Assembly: GCA_964386535.1 (NCBI GenBank)
Contig: CAYLRY010000001.1
Span: 1 to 64,000 of the forward strand
Length of the DNA: 64,000 bases
DNA from: CAYLRY01 sp964386535
GTDB lineage: Bacteria > Chloroflexota > Dehalococcoidia > Dehalococcoidales > UBA3254
Direction of reading: 5' to 3'
Shown: one piece after another, positions 9,671 to 17,627 of the stretch
Layout: every line of letters starts with the position of its first letter
Position numbering within the stretch: position 1 is the stretch's first letter
Made by a program: the position numbers and the translations under genes
Notes under the pieces: generated by a model
Told to the model about the DNA's origin: nothing
Databases searched by the model: none
What the model saw: only the letters and a program-made list of their open reading frames with translations

Positions 9671-9856
9671 TTAGCCTACGATTGACCACACTAAGGCGCC
9701 TAGCCAGCCAAAAAAGGTCCATCCGAGGAATAAATTCAGGAAAAAGACAGCCAGCTTTCTCCTGTGATTTCGGCATAGAGCAATAATAGTCGGCAGGAAG
9801 TAGACTCCCAAACCTGCCGCTACAGTAGCCAGAATTAGGAAAATTAAAAAAGCCAT
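9671..9856 (-). CDS. Small membrane protein, superinfection immunity family
   Basis: A 61-residue, strongly hydrophobic protein with two membrane helices around a basic CRNHRRK loop. The pattern YFLPTIIALCRNHRRK followed by NLFLGWTFFGWLGALVWS matches the superinfection immunity family named after phage T4 Imm. In bacterial chromosomes these small proteins are common and their role is mostly untested. A TGAGGT Shine-Dalgarno precedes the ATG by 7 nt. It lies between the methyltransferase and TRAP genes, all on the minus strand, with gaps of about 30 bp, so the three may be cotranscribed. No phage genes are adjacent. Protection against phage DNA entry is only a family-based possibility. Confidence 0.72.
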   Translation of the reverse strand: MAFLIFLILATVAAGLGVYFLPTIIALCRNHRRKLAVFFLNLFLGWTFFGWLGALVWSIVG

Positions 9857-9884
9857 GATTTTACCTCAATCCAGCAACAAACGA

Positions 9885-10532
9885 TTAAATCCGGCTTCCC
9901 AGCAGCAGCCAGAAAATATGCCGGTGGTTATCCATGGTGAAATGATTTTCAAAATACTCACGTTCAAAAAGTGCGTTGATGACTAAGAAACTAAAATCCC
10001 TTTCAAGTTCATGTCGCGTGCTGAAATGATAGGATTTTTTATCCGGCACAGATTCGGGTTCGATTTCATTCTTTGTTTTAAGTTTAGAATACAGGGAATC
10101 ACCTGTTGAAAGGGTATTAAGGAAGAACCAGCCTCCGCTTTTTAGACAGCGCTTGACGGTCTCCCTGATTTTTCTACTTTCGTCCGGGGCCAGCAGATAA
10201 TACAGGTTAGAAATGAAGATCATATCAAATTTATCAATAAGGGTAAAGTAATTGTAACACAAAAATTCTATGCGTTTGATAAGTTCTCTGGGGCAGGACT
10301 TTCTGGCCTTGGTTACAGCTTCCTCCGAAGTATCAATGGCCAGAATGTGGCAATCCAGTTGCCGGGCCAGGTAAACCGCATCCTGTCCATAACCACAGCC
10401 CAGGTCTAAAATATCAATGTCGCCATGAAAACGGCTGCTTTGTCTTAAAATCTGAACGGCGAATAAAGCCAGTTCACTTGGCTCATCCTGGCGTACCAGA
10501 TCTCCTGTAAGTTGTTTTTTATTCCAGACCAT
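9885..10532 (-). CDS. Class I SAM-dependent methyltransferase
   Basis: A 215-residue Rossmann methyltransferase. Motif I is ILDLGCGYGQDAVYLA (about 40-55), followed by acidic ILAIDTSEEAV (motif II) and FDMIFISNLYYLL (motif IV region), then a GGWFFLNTLS strand. The arrangement resembles TehB-type and other small-molecule methyltransferases. The substrate is unknown. The ATG start follows a run of AAACAAAAGAGGG on the coding strand. It is the first gene of a minus-strand group of three that continues with the small immunity-like protein and the DctP lipoprotein. It is divergent from the acyl-CoA dehydrogenase operon, with 280 bp between them for both promoters. Confidence 0.85.
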   Translation of the reverse strand: MVWNKKQLTGDLVRQDEPSELALFAVQILRQSSRFHGDIDILDLGCGYGQDAVYLARQLDCHILAIDTSEEAVTKARKSCPRELIKRIEFLCYNYFTLIDKFDMIFISNLYYLLAPDESRKIRETVKRCLKSGGWFFLNTLSTGDSLYSKLKTKNEIEPESVPDKKSYHFSTRHELERDFSFLVINALFEREYFENHFTMDNHRHIFWLLLGSRI

Positions 10533-10812
10533 TTATAACCCTCTTTTGTTTTAAGAGGCATCCACTACCGTAATCTATATGTGAACCGGATTATTATTAT
10601 TATAGCCTTTGGTTAACAATAAGAACAGATTTAACGTACGCTGAGGTGACGTTTGACGTAGTCAGGAGTCATCCGTATAATTAACTGATATGACATAAAA
10701 ACACAGGTTTTTATGCACCCACTGCAATCGACCTTCAACAGAGTTTTTTTCATTACGGTTGAATTCATATGGGTGTGGCGTAGTATTTTTATGAGATTAT
10801 AGGAGCATTATT

Positions 10813-11970
10813 TTGCAGTACTTTCTTACCGATGAACAAAGGATGATAAAAGATCTAGCCAGGAAGATTGCCGAAGAAAGAATTTTACCGGTCCGCGCCA
10901 GGTTAGATGAGAGTGAAGAATTTCCCTGGGATATAATCAAGGAAATGGCAGCTTCGGACCTGTTCCGTGTTTTTGTTCCGGCTGAATATGAAGGTTTAGG
11001 CGGGGGGTGCCTGGAACTGGTCCTGGTCATGGAAGAGCTGAGCCGGGTCTGCTCCGCTATTGCCATCAGCTTTGCGGCCAGCGCGCTGGGCACCTATACT
11101 TTGATAGATTATGGCTCTGAAAATTTAAAGCGTAAATTCCTTCCAGACATAGCCGCAGGCAGGAAACTGGCAGCGTTTGCGCTGACCGAATCAGGGGCCG
11201 GCAGTGATGCCAGCGCTATCCGCACAACGGCGGAAAAAGTCGAAGGGGGCTACTTAATTAACGGCACCAAACAGTTCATTACTAACGGCGGTGAAGCTGA
11301 GATATATACTGTGATAGTACTGACGGATAAGAACAGAGGGGCACGCGGCGCCAGCGCTATTCTGGTGGAGAAAGGCACCCCCGGATTTACGTTCGGTAAA
11401 AAAGAGAAAAAGATGGGTATCCGGGCCTCAGCCACAAGGGAACTGGTCTTTAAAGACTGCCTGGTGCCTGAAGAGAATATCATCGGTAAGCCGGGGATGG
11501 GTTTTATCCAGGCCATGAAGCTGTTCGACCGCTCTAGGCCGGGAGTAGGGGCACAGGCCCTGGGTATTGCCCAGGGAGCGCTGGAAGCAGCGGTGGATTA
11601 TACCCGCCAGAGAATTCAATTCGGTCAGCCTTTGATTTCATTGCCGGTAGTGGCAAGCATGCTGGCGGAAATGGCTATTAAAGTAGAAGCTTCCCGAGCA
11701 TTGATCTATTCCGCGGCAAAATTTATTGACAGCGGAGCCAGGGATTACACCGAGGTCTCAGCTATGGCCAAGGTATTCGCTTCGGATACAGCCATGCAGG
11801 TAACCACTGACGCAGTGCAATTATGCGGAGGCGCCGGTTTCATGAGGGATTACCCTTTGGAAAAAATGATGCGGGACGCCAAAATCACCCAGATTTACGA
11901 AGGCTCGAACCAGGTGTTAAAAAACGCTATTGCTCTTGAATTAAGAAAGCGAAAGGGTAAGGCTGAATGA
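10813..11970 (+). CDS. Acyl-CoA dehydrogenase
   Basis: A 385-residue FAD flavoenzyme of normal ACAD length. The start is TTG 10813, behind AGGAGC. The FAD-binding middle domain contains the signature FALTESGAGSDASAI, and KQFITNGG follows. The C-terminal helix domain has AVQLCGGAGFMRDYPLEKMMRDAKI and QIYEGSNQV, whose Glu is the usual catalytic base of short/medium-chain enzymes. It opens an operon with EtfB, a ferredoxin and an EtfA fused to a ferredoxin domain, and its stop overlaps the EtfB start (ATGA). This order suggests the electron partner is the downstream ETF. Direction is not fixed by sequence: it may oxidise acyl-CoA or, with a bifurcating ETF, reduce enoyl-CoA. Confidence 0.93.
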   Translation: MQYFLTDEQRMIKDLARKIAEERILPVRARLDESEEFPWDIIKEMAASDLFRVFVPAEYEGLGGGCLELVLVMEELSRVCSAIAISFAASALGTYTLIDYGSENLKRKFLPDIAAGRKLAAFALTESGAGSDASAIRTTAEKVEGGYLINGTKQFITNGGEAEIYTVIVLTDKNRGARGASAILVEKGTPGFTFGKKEKKMGIRASATRELVFKDCLVPEENIIGKPGMGFIQAMKLFDRSRPGVGAQALGIAQGALEAAVDYTRQRIQFGQPLISLPVVASMLAEMAIKVEASRALIYSAAKFIDSGARDYTEVSAMAKVFASDTAMQVTTDAVQLCGGAGFMRDYPLEKMMRDAKITQIYEGSNQVLKNAIALELRKRKGKAE

Positions 11971-12752
11971 ATATCATCGTTTGTTTGAAACAGGTACCTG
12001 GTACTACTGAGGTTAAAATTAATCCACAGACCAATACACTTATAAGGCAGGGCATCAAAAATGTCATCAATCCCTTTGATACATACGCGCTAGAGGAAGG
12101 GGTACGCCTGAAAGAGAGGTTTGGAGGAAAAGTTACTGCAATCAGTATGGGGCCGCCCCAGGCCATGGAGATGTTGCGGGAAGCCATTTCACTGGGAGCA
12201 GATGAGGCTGTGTTACTGAGTGACGGGGTTTTCGCAGGAGCAGATACCTGGGCTACGGCTTTTACGCTTAGCGGAGCGGTTAAAAAACTGGCGCCATACG
12301 ATATGGTTATTTGCGGCCGCCAGTCCACGGATGGGGATACAGCACAGGTTGGGCCCGAAATGGCAGAAATGCTGGGGGTCCCTTTTATAGCTTATATTAG
12401 CGCCGTCGAGGAAATAGCCGGTGGCCAGATCAAGGTTAAACGCATGATTGAAGAAGGTCATGAGACGATAATTTCCCCCATGCCGCTGGTCATAACCGTA
12501 ACAAAAGAAATCAATGTCCCCAGGCTTCCCTCTCTGCGGGGCATAATGAAATCAAAAAGCGCCCAAATACCGGTTTGGACCGCCGAAAATATGGGGCTGG
12601 ATATCAACAGGGTGGGACTGGCCGGCTCTTTTACCAAGGTGGTCAAGATATTCTCTCCCGTTAGAAGCCATAAGGCAGAGATGCTGACAGGTGATATGGA
12701 AAGCCAGGTGACCTGTTTGATTGACAAACTGAGAGAGTCAAGATTGATCTGA
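11967..12752 (+). CDS. etfB: Electron transfer flavoprotein, beta subunit
   Basis: A 261-residue EtfB/FixA protein starting MNIIVCLKQVPGT, with the family blocks VINPFDTYALEEGVRLKE, DMVICGRQSTDGDTAQVGPEMAEMLG and the basic PRLPSLRGIMKSK segment near residue 190. It binds AMP or FAD at the interface with EtfA. Its ATG overlaps the dehydrogenase stop by 4 bp. It is followed by a small ferredoxin gene and then etfA, an unusual split of the two ETF subunit genes by a ferredoxin. Bifurcating ETFs carry FAD in the beta subunit; this cannot be proved by eye here, but the ferredoxin content of the operon is consistent with it. Confidence 0.93.
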   Translation: MNIIVCLKQVPGTTEVKINPQTNTLIRQGIKNVINPFDTYALEEGVRLKERFGGKVTAISMGPPQAMEMLREAISLGADEAVLLSDGVFAGADTWATAFTLSGAVKKLAPYDMVICGRQSTDGDTAQVGPEMAEMLGVPFIAYISAVEEIAGGQIKVKRMIEEGHETIISPMPLVITVTKEINVPRLPSLRGIMKSKSAQIPVWTAENMGLDINRVGLAGSFTKVVKIFSPVRSHKAEMLTGDMESQVTCLIDKLRESRLI

Positions 12753-12820
12753 ATTTTGTTAAGGTTGAAAATAATCAGGACGTATTATCTGGTAATTGGA
12801 AGTTGAGAGCTGAATAAAAG

Positions 12821-13024
12821 GTGCCGGTAATAATTGATAAGGCAAAATGCAGCGGGTGTTATGCCTGTGTAATAAATTGTCCCCAGGCCCTTTTTACAGT
12901 GATAGATGGTAAAGCCAGCGCAAATAATGAGGAGTGTATAAGCTGCGGGGTATGCATACAGTTCTGTGAGAATAAAGCCATCAAGTTTCTGCGAGTGGAT
13001 AACCTGGGTGGTGGGGGGTATTAG
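12821..13024 (+). CDS. Small 2x[4Fe-4S] ferredoxin between etfB and etfA
   Basis: A 67-residue ferredoxin with two cluster motifs, CSGCYACVINCP (about residues 10-21) and CISCGVCIQFCE (about 40-51). This is the bacterial 2[4Fe-4S] pattern. It begins at GTG 12821 with a weak ribosome site. It is probably the dedicated electron acceptor or donor of the neighbouring ETF. The gene ends in a run of six G (13013-13018) just before TAG. Adding one G would join a further open frame of about 29 codons, ending at TAG 13107-13109, that reads like a helix: LEEPEKLRALTELNPRLTL and onward. So this end may be a homopolymer frameshift, an assembly error, or a true short ferredoxin. Confidence 0.85.
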   Translation: MPVIIDKAKCSGCYACVINCPQALFTVIDGKASANNEECISCGVCIQFCENKAIKFLRVDNLGGGGY

Positions 13025-13227
13025 AAGAACCAGAAAAGCTGCGCGCATTAACGGAATTAAATCCGCGCCTGACCCTGATAAAGGCGATTATTGCGGCTAT
13101 TGATTAGATTTATGTATCTTTAATACTATTTTGCAAGAATGAGGAAGCTTCCAGCCTGGGACCGGGTAGAGGCGGCTGGTAATCGAATGTCAAAATTTAA
13201 TAGTTACACTGATAAAGTGAGGTTACT

Positions 13228-14412
13228 TTGGGAATTAAAATAGACCAAGAAAAGTGTATTGTTTGTGGAAATTGTCTCCCGGCCTGTCCTTTCGGCGTGA
13301 TGGAGCTTAAGAATGATAAGGTGGTGATCAAAGACGGCTGTAATCTCTGCGGCGCCTGCAAGGAAGTTTGCCCGGTAGAGGCGATTATAATAGATAAGCC
13401 CGTCATGACAGCGCCGACCAGCGAGGGACACCAGGGAGTCTGGGTTTTCGCTGAGCAGCGGGACGGCAAAATAAAGTCAGTTTCTTTTGAATTGCTGGCC
13501 AAAGGCAGAGAGCTGGCTGAAACGCTTAAAACTGAGGTTTGCGCTGTCTGCCTGGGGAATAATATTGAGAATGTGGAGCAGCTTATAGCTTATGGAGCTG
13601 ACAAGGTCTATCTGGTAGAAAGCCCGGAACTGGCCAGTAATACAGAGGACCTTTTCACCCGGCAGCTAATAGACCTGGTGAGAGAATATAAACCGGAGAT
13701 AGTGCTGGCCGGAGCCACAGCCCTGGGGCGCTCTTTTATTCCGCGGGTAGCCTCTGTTCTGGAGACCGGGTTAACGGCAGATTGTACCGGGCTGGACATA
13801 GATATGGAACAAAAACTATTACGGCAGACCCGCCCGACTTTCGGCGGCAATATTATGGCCACCATATTGTGTCCGTCTAAGCGGCCTCAAATGGCTACGG
13901 TACGTCCGCGGACCTTTAAAAAGGGCTCTCCGGATGCCAGCCGTCAGGGAAAGATAATCAGGCTGGACTTTAAAAAAGAAGGCATTACTTCCCGTACAAA
14001 ACTGCTGGGTTTTGTTGAGGATTTAACTGAAAAAATCAAGCTGGATGAAGCCGATATCATCGTATCAGGGGGAAGAGGACTGGGCAAGCCGGAAAACTTC
14101 AAGCTGATTGCTGAACTGGCGCAATGTCTGGGGGCTGCTCTGGGTTCTTCACGTCCGCCGGTAGATGAAGGCTGGATCCCTTACTCCCATCAGGTAGGCC
14201 AGACCGGAAAAACAGTCTGTCCAAAGCTGTATATTGCCTGCGGTATTTCCGGATCGGTACAACACATGGCCGGCATGGGGACTTCGGATACCATTGTGGC
14301 CATCAACACAGACCCCAATGCTCCTATTTTTCAAATTGCCACCTACGGCATTGTGGGGGACTTGTTTAAAGTGGTGCCCATGATGATAGAGAAATTGAAA
14401 AAAGACCAGTAA
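13228..14412 (+). CDS. etfA: Electron transfer flavoprotein alpha subunit with N-terminal ferredoxin domain
   Basis: A 394-residue fusion. Residues 1-60 form a 2[4Fe-4S] ferredoxin (CIVCGNCLPACP and CNLCGACKEVCP). The rest is a full EtfA with an N-terminal alpha/beta domain and a C-terminal FAD domain, including VSGGRGLGKPENF, SRPPVDEGWIPYSHQVGQTGKTV and the GISGSVQHMAGM loop that holds FAD. The start is TTG 13228 behind GTGAGGT. EtfA proteins with this extension occur in bifurcating or ferredoxin-linked complexes such as caffeoyl-CoA reductase CarCDE of Acetobacterium. Together with the separate ferredoxin, this supports a low-potential electron pathway. A 203-bp gap separates it from the ferredoxin stop; part of that gap may belong to a frameshifted ferredoxin tail. 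Confidence 0.93.
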   Translation: MGIKIDQEKCIVCGNCLPACPFGVMELKNDKVVIKDGCNLCGACKEVCPVEAIIIDKPVMTAPTSEGHQGVWVFAEQRDGKIKSVSFELLAKGRELAETLKTEVCAVCLGNNIENVEQLIAYGADKVYLVESPELASNTEDLFTRQLIDLVREYKPEIVLAGATALGRSFIPRVASVLETGLTADCTGLDIDMEQKLLRQTRPTFGGNIMATILCPSKRPQMATVRPRTFKKGSPDASRQGKIIRLDFKKEGITSRTKLLGFVEDLTEKIKLDEADIIVSGGRGLGKPENFKLIAELAQCLGAALGSSRPPVDEGWIPYSHQVGQTGKTVCPKLYIACGISGSVQHMAGMGTSDTIVAINTDPNAPIFQIATYGIVGDLFKVVPMMIEKLKKDQ

Positions 14413-14511
14413 CCATAAAATATAAATCAATAATTAAAGGTGCTATTACTGCTATCCGGTGGTACCTAATAACGCTACAGCATGCAACTTCAGTACCTTA
14501 TTGCAATTGAG

Positions 14512-15117
14512 TTATCTCTTAAAAAAACTATTGAAGAATCCTTTTTTAGGGAGGAAGCCCTGTTTAAATTGCTCAACAGCTCGCGTATCATCTAACCTGA
14601 GCTGATAGGGAATCCATTCTCCTTTTTCATTCAAGGTCGCAGCTGGTATGGTACCGGCAGCCCCTTCATACATTTGCCATAAAATATAATCGCCGTCTTC
14701 GTTATAGAAGCCCTCATTATCCGCCTGCACAATTCCCGTCAGGGTATCCTTCAAGAGGTTCTGGACCCGGCCCATAACCGGCCAGCCGTTTTTGGTAATA
14801 TTTTCCGTAAATAACTGAAAACTATAGATGGTTTTAACGTTTGAAAGGTAGCGGATAAGCCATTCCCTGGCGCTGGCGGGGTAAGAACCGGCCAGGGCGG
14901 ATTTCAACCGGGATAAAACCACCTTTGCGTCAATATTATCAGATAGAGGCTGTCTTTCCAGCACAGCGATCAAGCTGTCTGCCGGCTCAAAGATTTCGAT
15001 TTTGTCCCATTTGTCCTCATACCCAGCGACCAGTTTGATAGTACTGCCCTGCTCTTTAATCTCGTTGAAAGGAACGGTCTTTTCGGCAGGGGTTAGCAAC
15101 CGGACATAATAACTCAT
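14512..15117 (-). CDS. Conserved-looking hypothetical protein, unknown function
   Basis: A 201-residue soluble protein that I do not recognise. It begins MSYYVRLLTPAEKTVPFNEI and has no signal peptide or membrane helix. The middle carries a long helical stretch (about 75-110), then SFQLFTENITKNGWPV, and the end is basic with KKGFFNSFFKR. No cysteine or metal motif is visible. Codon use and composition look like the neighbours. It stands alone, convergent with etfA, and upstream on the same strand as nothing else within about 270 bp. Confidence 0.6.
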   Translation of the reverse strand: MSYYVRLLTPAEKTVPFNEIKEQGSTIKLVAGYEDKWDKIEIFEPADSLIAVLERQPLSDNIDAKVVLSRLKSALAGSYPASAREWLIRYLSNVKTIYSFQLFTENITKNGWPVMGRVQNLLKDTLTGIVQADNEGFYNEDGDYILWQMYEGAAGTIPAATLNEKGEWIPYQLRLDDTRAVEQFKQGFLPKKGFFNSFFKR

Positions 15118-15338
15118 GTTTAAGGAATTCCTCGTTCTTTATTAGCTGACAGGCATGATTATTATATGTTTCTGCGAAAAAGGAATCAATTGAGAATACT
15201 GCGAATCACCAATCCCTTTCCAGTAATCTTGTTTTCATCCCGGGGTACCGGCGGCAAGTTTAATGGGTAATTCTCACTTGATTTTTATTTGGTTATTCAT
15301 AACCAGGCCTAACATACAGAAAGAGGGTAAGATAATAC

Positions 15339-15366
15339 CAGGGGCAGGCTACTTTGCCTGCCCCTG
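15339..15366 (-). terminator. Hairpin downstream of the serpin gene
   Basis: A perfect 11-bp inverted repeat, CAGGGGCAGGC / GCCTGCCCCTG, with a 6-nt loop starts 19 bp beyond the serpin stop. The following minus-strand sequence (TGGTATTATCTTACCC) has only a weak T content, so this may be a terminator or an RNA-stabilising stem. Confidence 0.5.
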
Positions 15367-15384
15367 TACGGACACTCAGGATTT

Positions 15385-16659
15385 TTATTCAGCCGGATTC
15401 ATAACTCTTCCCACAAAGAGAACGGCGCCGGTCTGGATATCCCGGATGAGGAAGATAAAAGGCCTGTCCATAGTAAAAGCCACGGGTTGAGCAGGTGCGG
15501 AGGTCAAACCAACAATCACGGCGGTAGCTGCGGCAGCCTCGGTACCATCTTCGTCTACAGCTACGAAAGCCTTATGGACGACATCCGTAATCATCAAATC
15601 GCGCTTGCCGTTCATACCAGAGAAATCCGCATCTTCAGTGAAAGCCACCGGCATGCCCATAGCGCCGAGCGTAGGTTTAAGACCGAACTGAGAGTCGAAT
15701 TTGAATTTGGGCATGGTCAAATTGACTGACTGAGATTTCAGGCTCTTTATAACGGCCTGTACCGTTTGTCCGCTGAGTGTTGATTCAAAGGAGGTGAACT
15801 GGCCGCTTTTGGGCAGCAATACCACCATGGAAAGCTCGCGGCCGTCATAGGGGATTTCCACCGCCTGGTAGTTATCACCTGCGGCATATCCGTAATTCTT
15901 GTTTTGCTTCATCATGGGTACAGAGACACTATTCCCGTTTAATAGATTGAAGGTACCGCTGGCGGTGGCGCTTTTCTCAAAGCGGTTTTGCCAGGCCGCA
16001 TTAAAATAGATGGCATTGGTCAGCACCAGCCGCGTAACAGGGCTGATGGAGCCCTGCGGAAGCAGGTCCTTGATCCTTTGCTCAGTCTGATCACTGACCC
16101 ACTGGTTGATGGTCTGGCGGGAAGGCTCAGGTGAATTTTTAAAGTCCAGCACCCTGAGCCCGGCGCCGTAGTTTTGCGCCAGCAGATCAAGATAGTCCGA
16201 GATAAACTTGTAGTCCTGCTGTCCCCAGATAGCGTTGACTATATTAAGCCGGAAGCCCTTTTCGTCTTTACCCTGGGCCGCCTGTCCCCTTTTAGACAGT
16301 TCCAGGTCCAGTTTATTAAAGGCCGAATGTAATTGGGTTTGCGCCAGGATAAAATGCAGGGTCTCCGCCATCTGTTTTTCTGTGGTACCGCGGGCTCCGC
16401 CATAGGTCATGGCCAGTGCTTCAGAAATACTATAAGGTGAATAAAAAAAGTTTTCGTTCTTATCTTTCAGCGCCTGATAAAGGTTGAAAGCGAAAACGGT
16501 ATTGCCGTCTACCAGGCTGGTCAAATCGGTTGGATTAACCACAGGGGCAGTTTCTCTGGGTTTATCTGATTTAAGCTCGCCGGCGGATACCGGCCCGCCG
16601 CAGGCTGCCAGGCTACTCATCAGAACGGCTGCCAGAATGAAAAATAGAAATTTTTTCAT
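15385..16659 (-). CDS. Serpin-family lipoprotein (serine/cysteine protease inhibitor)
   Basis: A 424-residue serpin with an N-terminal lipoprotein signal (LMSSLAAC). The mature protein has the normal fold length of about 370 residues and family blocks NTVFAFNLYQAL, FFYSPYSISEALAMTYGGA, LVLTNAIYFNAAWQ, MVVLLPKSG, ITDVVHKAFVAVDEDGTEAA and the C-terminal RPFIFLIRD...GRVMNP. The hinge EDGTEAAAATAV has the small residues expected of an inhibitory serpin whose loop inserts into the A sheet. Counting from the hinge places P1-P1' near Thr-Ser in VGLTSAP, an inference that depends on loop length. There is no Arg/Lys, so a trypsin-like target is unlikely. It probably acts on the outer face of the membrane. 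GGAGG precedes the ATG. Confidence 0.95.
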   Translation of the reverse strand: MKKFLFFILAAVLMSSLAACGGPVSAGELKSDKPRETAPVVNPTDLTSLVDGNTVFAFNLYQALKDKNENFFYSPYSISEALAMTYGGARGTTEKQMAETLHFILAQTQLHSAFNKLDLELSKRGQAAQGKDEKGFRLNIVNAIWGQQDYKFISDYLDLLAQNYGAGLRVLDFKNSPEPSRQTINQWVSDQTEQRIKDLLPQGSISPVTRLVLTNAIYFNAAWQNRFEKSATASGTFNLLNGNSVSVPMMKQNKNYGYAAGDNYQAVEIPYDGRELSMVVLLPKSGQFTSFESTLSGQTVQAVIKSLKSQSVNLTMPKFKFDSQFGLKPTLGAMGMPVAFTEDADFSGMNGKRDLMITDVVHKAFVAVDEDGTEAAAATAVIVGLTSAPAQPVAFTMDRPFIFLIRDIQTGAVLFVGRVMNPAE

Positions 16660-16744
16660 ATAAAACCTCCGTTATTAATAATATTGAATATACATTTTCA
16701 TTATATATTCATCTACTAATAACGGTAGAAAGAGGAAAAAGTTA

Positions 16745-16775
16745 GGCGTCATGCCGGGTCACCCGGCATGACGCC
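16745..16775 (-). terminator. Rho-independent terminator of the SDR gene
   Basis: A perfect 15-bp inverted repeat with a single-base centre (GGCGTCATGCCGGGT / ACCCGGCATGACGCC). Read on the minus strand it is followed by TAACTTTTTCC. It begins 8 bp after the SDR stop codon and precedes the serpin promoter. Confidence 0.85.
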
Positions 16776-16782
16776 GGATATA

Positions 16783-17556
16783 TTATCTATTGCTGAAAGC
16801 ACAGCCGCCGTCTATGATCAATTCAGTACCGGTAATATAGCTGGACTCATCTGAAGCCAGGAAAAGGATGCCGTTAGCCACGTCTTCAGGCTCACCTAGC
16901 CTGCCCAGCGGGACCTTGGCAGTCATTTCTTTAAAAAATTTATCGGCTCCAGCCGGATCTTTAGCAGTGAAACCTTTAAAAAGCGGGGTCATAATGTAAC
17001 CCGGATGCACTGAATTAAACCGGATCTGATTGGGAGCGTAGACGGTGGCATCCGATTTGGTCATCAGGCGAACTCCGCCCTTGGAGGCGTGATAGACCGG
17101 GTCTCCGCCTCCTACCAGGCCCAGCAGCGAAGATATGTTAATCACACTGCCTGGACCTGATTTTAAAATGTAGGGGACGGCGTGCTTAATGCTGAGAAAG
17201 GTGCCTTTAAGGTTGATATCGATTACCCGGTCCCACTCAGCCTCGGTTGTCTCATGAGTCGGTTTGGGGTAACCCGGAATACCGGCGCTGTTGACCAGGA
17301 CATTTATTTTACCGTATTTTTTGTATACTGCGGCCATGGTCTGTTCTACTTCTTTTTCAAGGGTAACGTTCATGTGCCAGAAAGCAGCCTCCCCGCCTTC
17401 TTTTTTGATCTCATCGATTACCCTGGCCCCGTTTTTATCGTCGATGTCTACTACGGCGACACTGGCGCCTTCTTTAGCCAGCAACTTGGCAGAGGCTTCT
17501 CCGAGCCCGGAAGCTCCACCGGTAACTACAGCTACTTTGCCTTTTACTCTATTCAT
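16783..17556 (-). CDS. Short-chain dehydrogenase/reductase (SDR)
   Basis: A 257-residue classical SDR. The cofactor motif is VTGGASGLGEASA (TGxxxGxG), with VDIDD after beta-2, an acidic residue that favours NAD over NADP. The NSAG motif is present (LVNSAGIPG). The catalytic residues are Ser in VINISSLLG, Tyr and Lys in YHASKGG, and Asn in the helix-4 region. The C-terminus ends DGGCAFSNR, as in the glucose/3-oxoacyl dehydrogenase group. Substrate unknown. GGAGG lies upstream of the ATG. It is monocistronic, with a strong terminator, and lies downstream of the glutaminyl cyclotransferase gene on the same strand. Confidence 0.93.
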   Translation of the reverse strand: MNRVKGKVAVVTGGASGLGEASAKLLAKEGASVAVVDIDDKNGARVIDEIKKEGGEAAFWHMNVTLEKEVEQTMAAVYKKYGKINVLVNSAGIPGYPKPTHETTEAEWDRVIDINLKGTFLSIKHAVPYILKSGPGSVINISSLLGLVGGGDPVYHASKGGVRLMTKSDATVYAPNQIRFNSVHPGYIMTPLFKGFTAKDPAGADKFFKEMTAKVPLGRLGEPEDVANGILFLASDESSYITGTELIIDGGCAFSNR

Positions 17557-17627
17557 GAAATCCTCCTTTAACTAAAATCATTGGCTTGATTAATAAACAT
17601 GATATTAGAGGTGAAAACAGGTATCAA

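Noticed and set aside
16745..16775. REP-like repeat or transposon end
   Set aside because: The palindrome sits exactly after the SDR stop with a T run in the right direction, so a terminator explains it. No second copy was noticed in the window.
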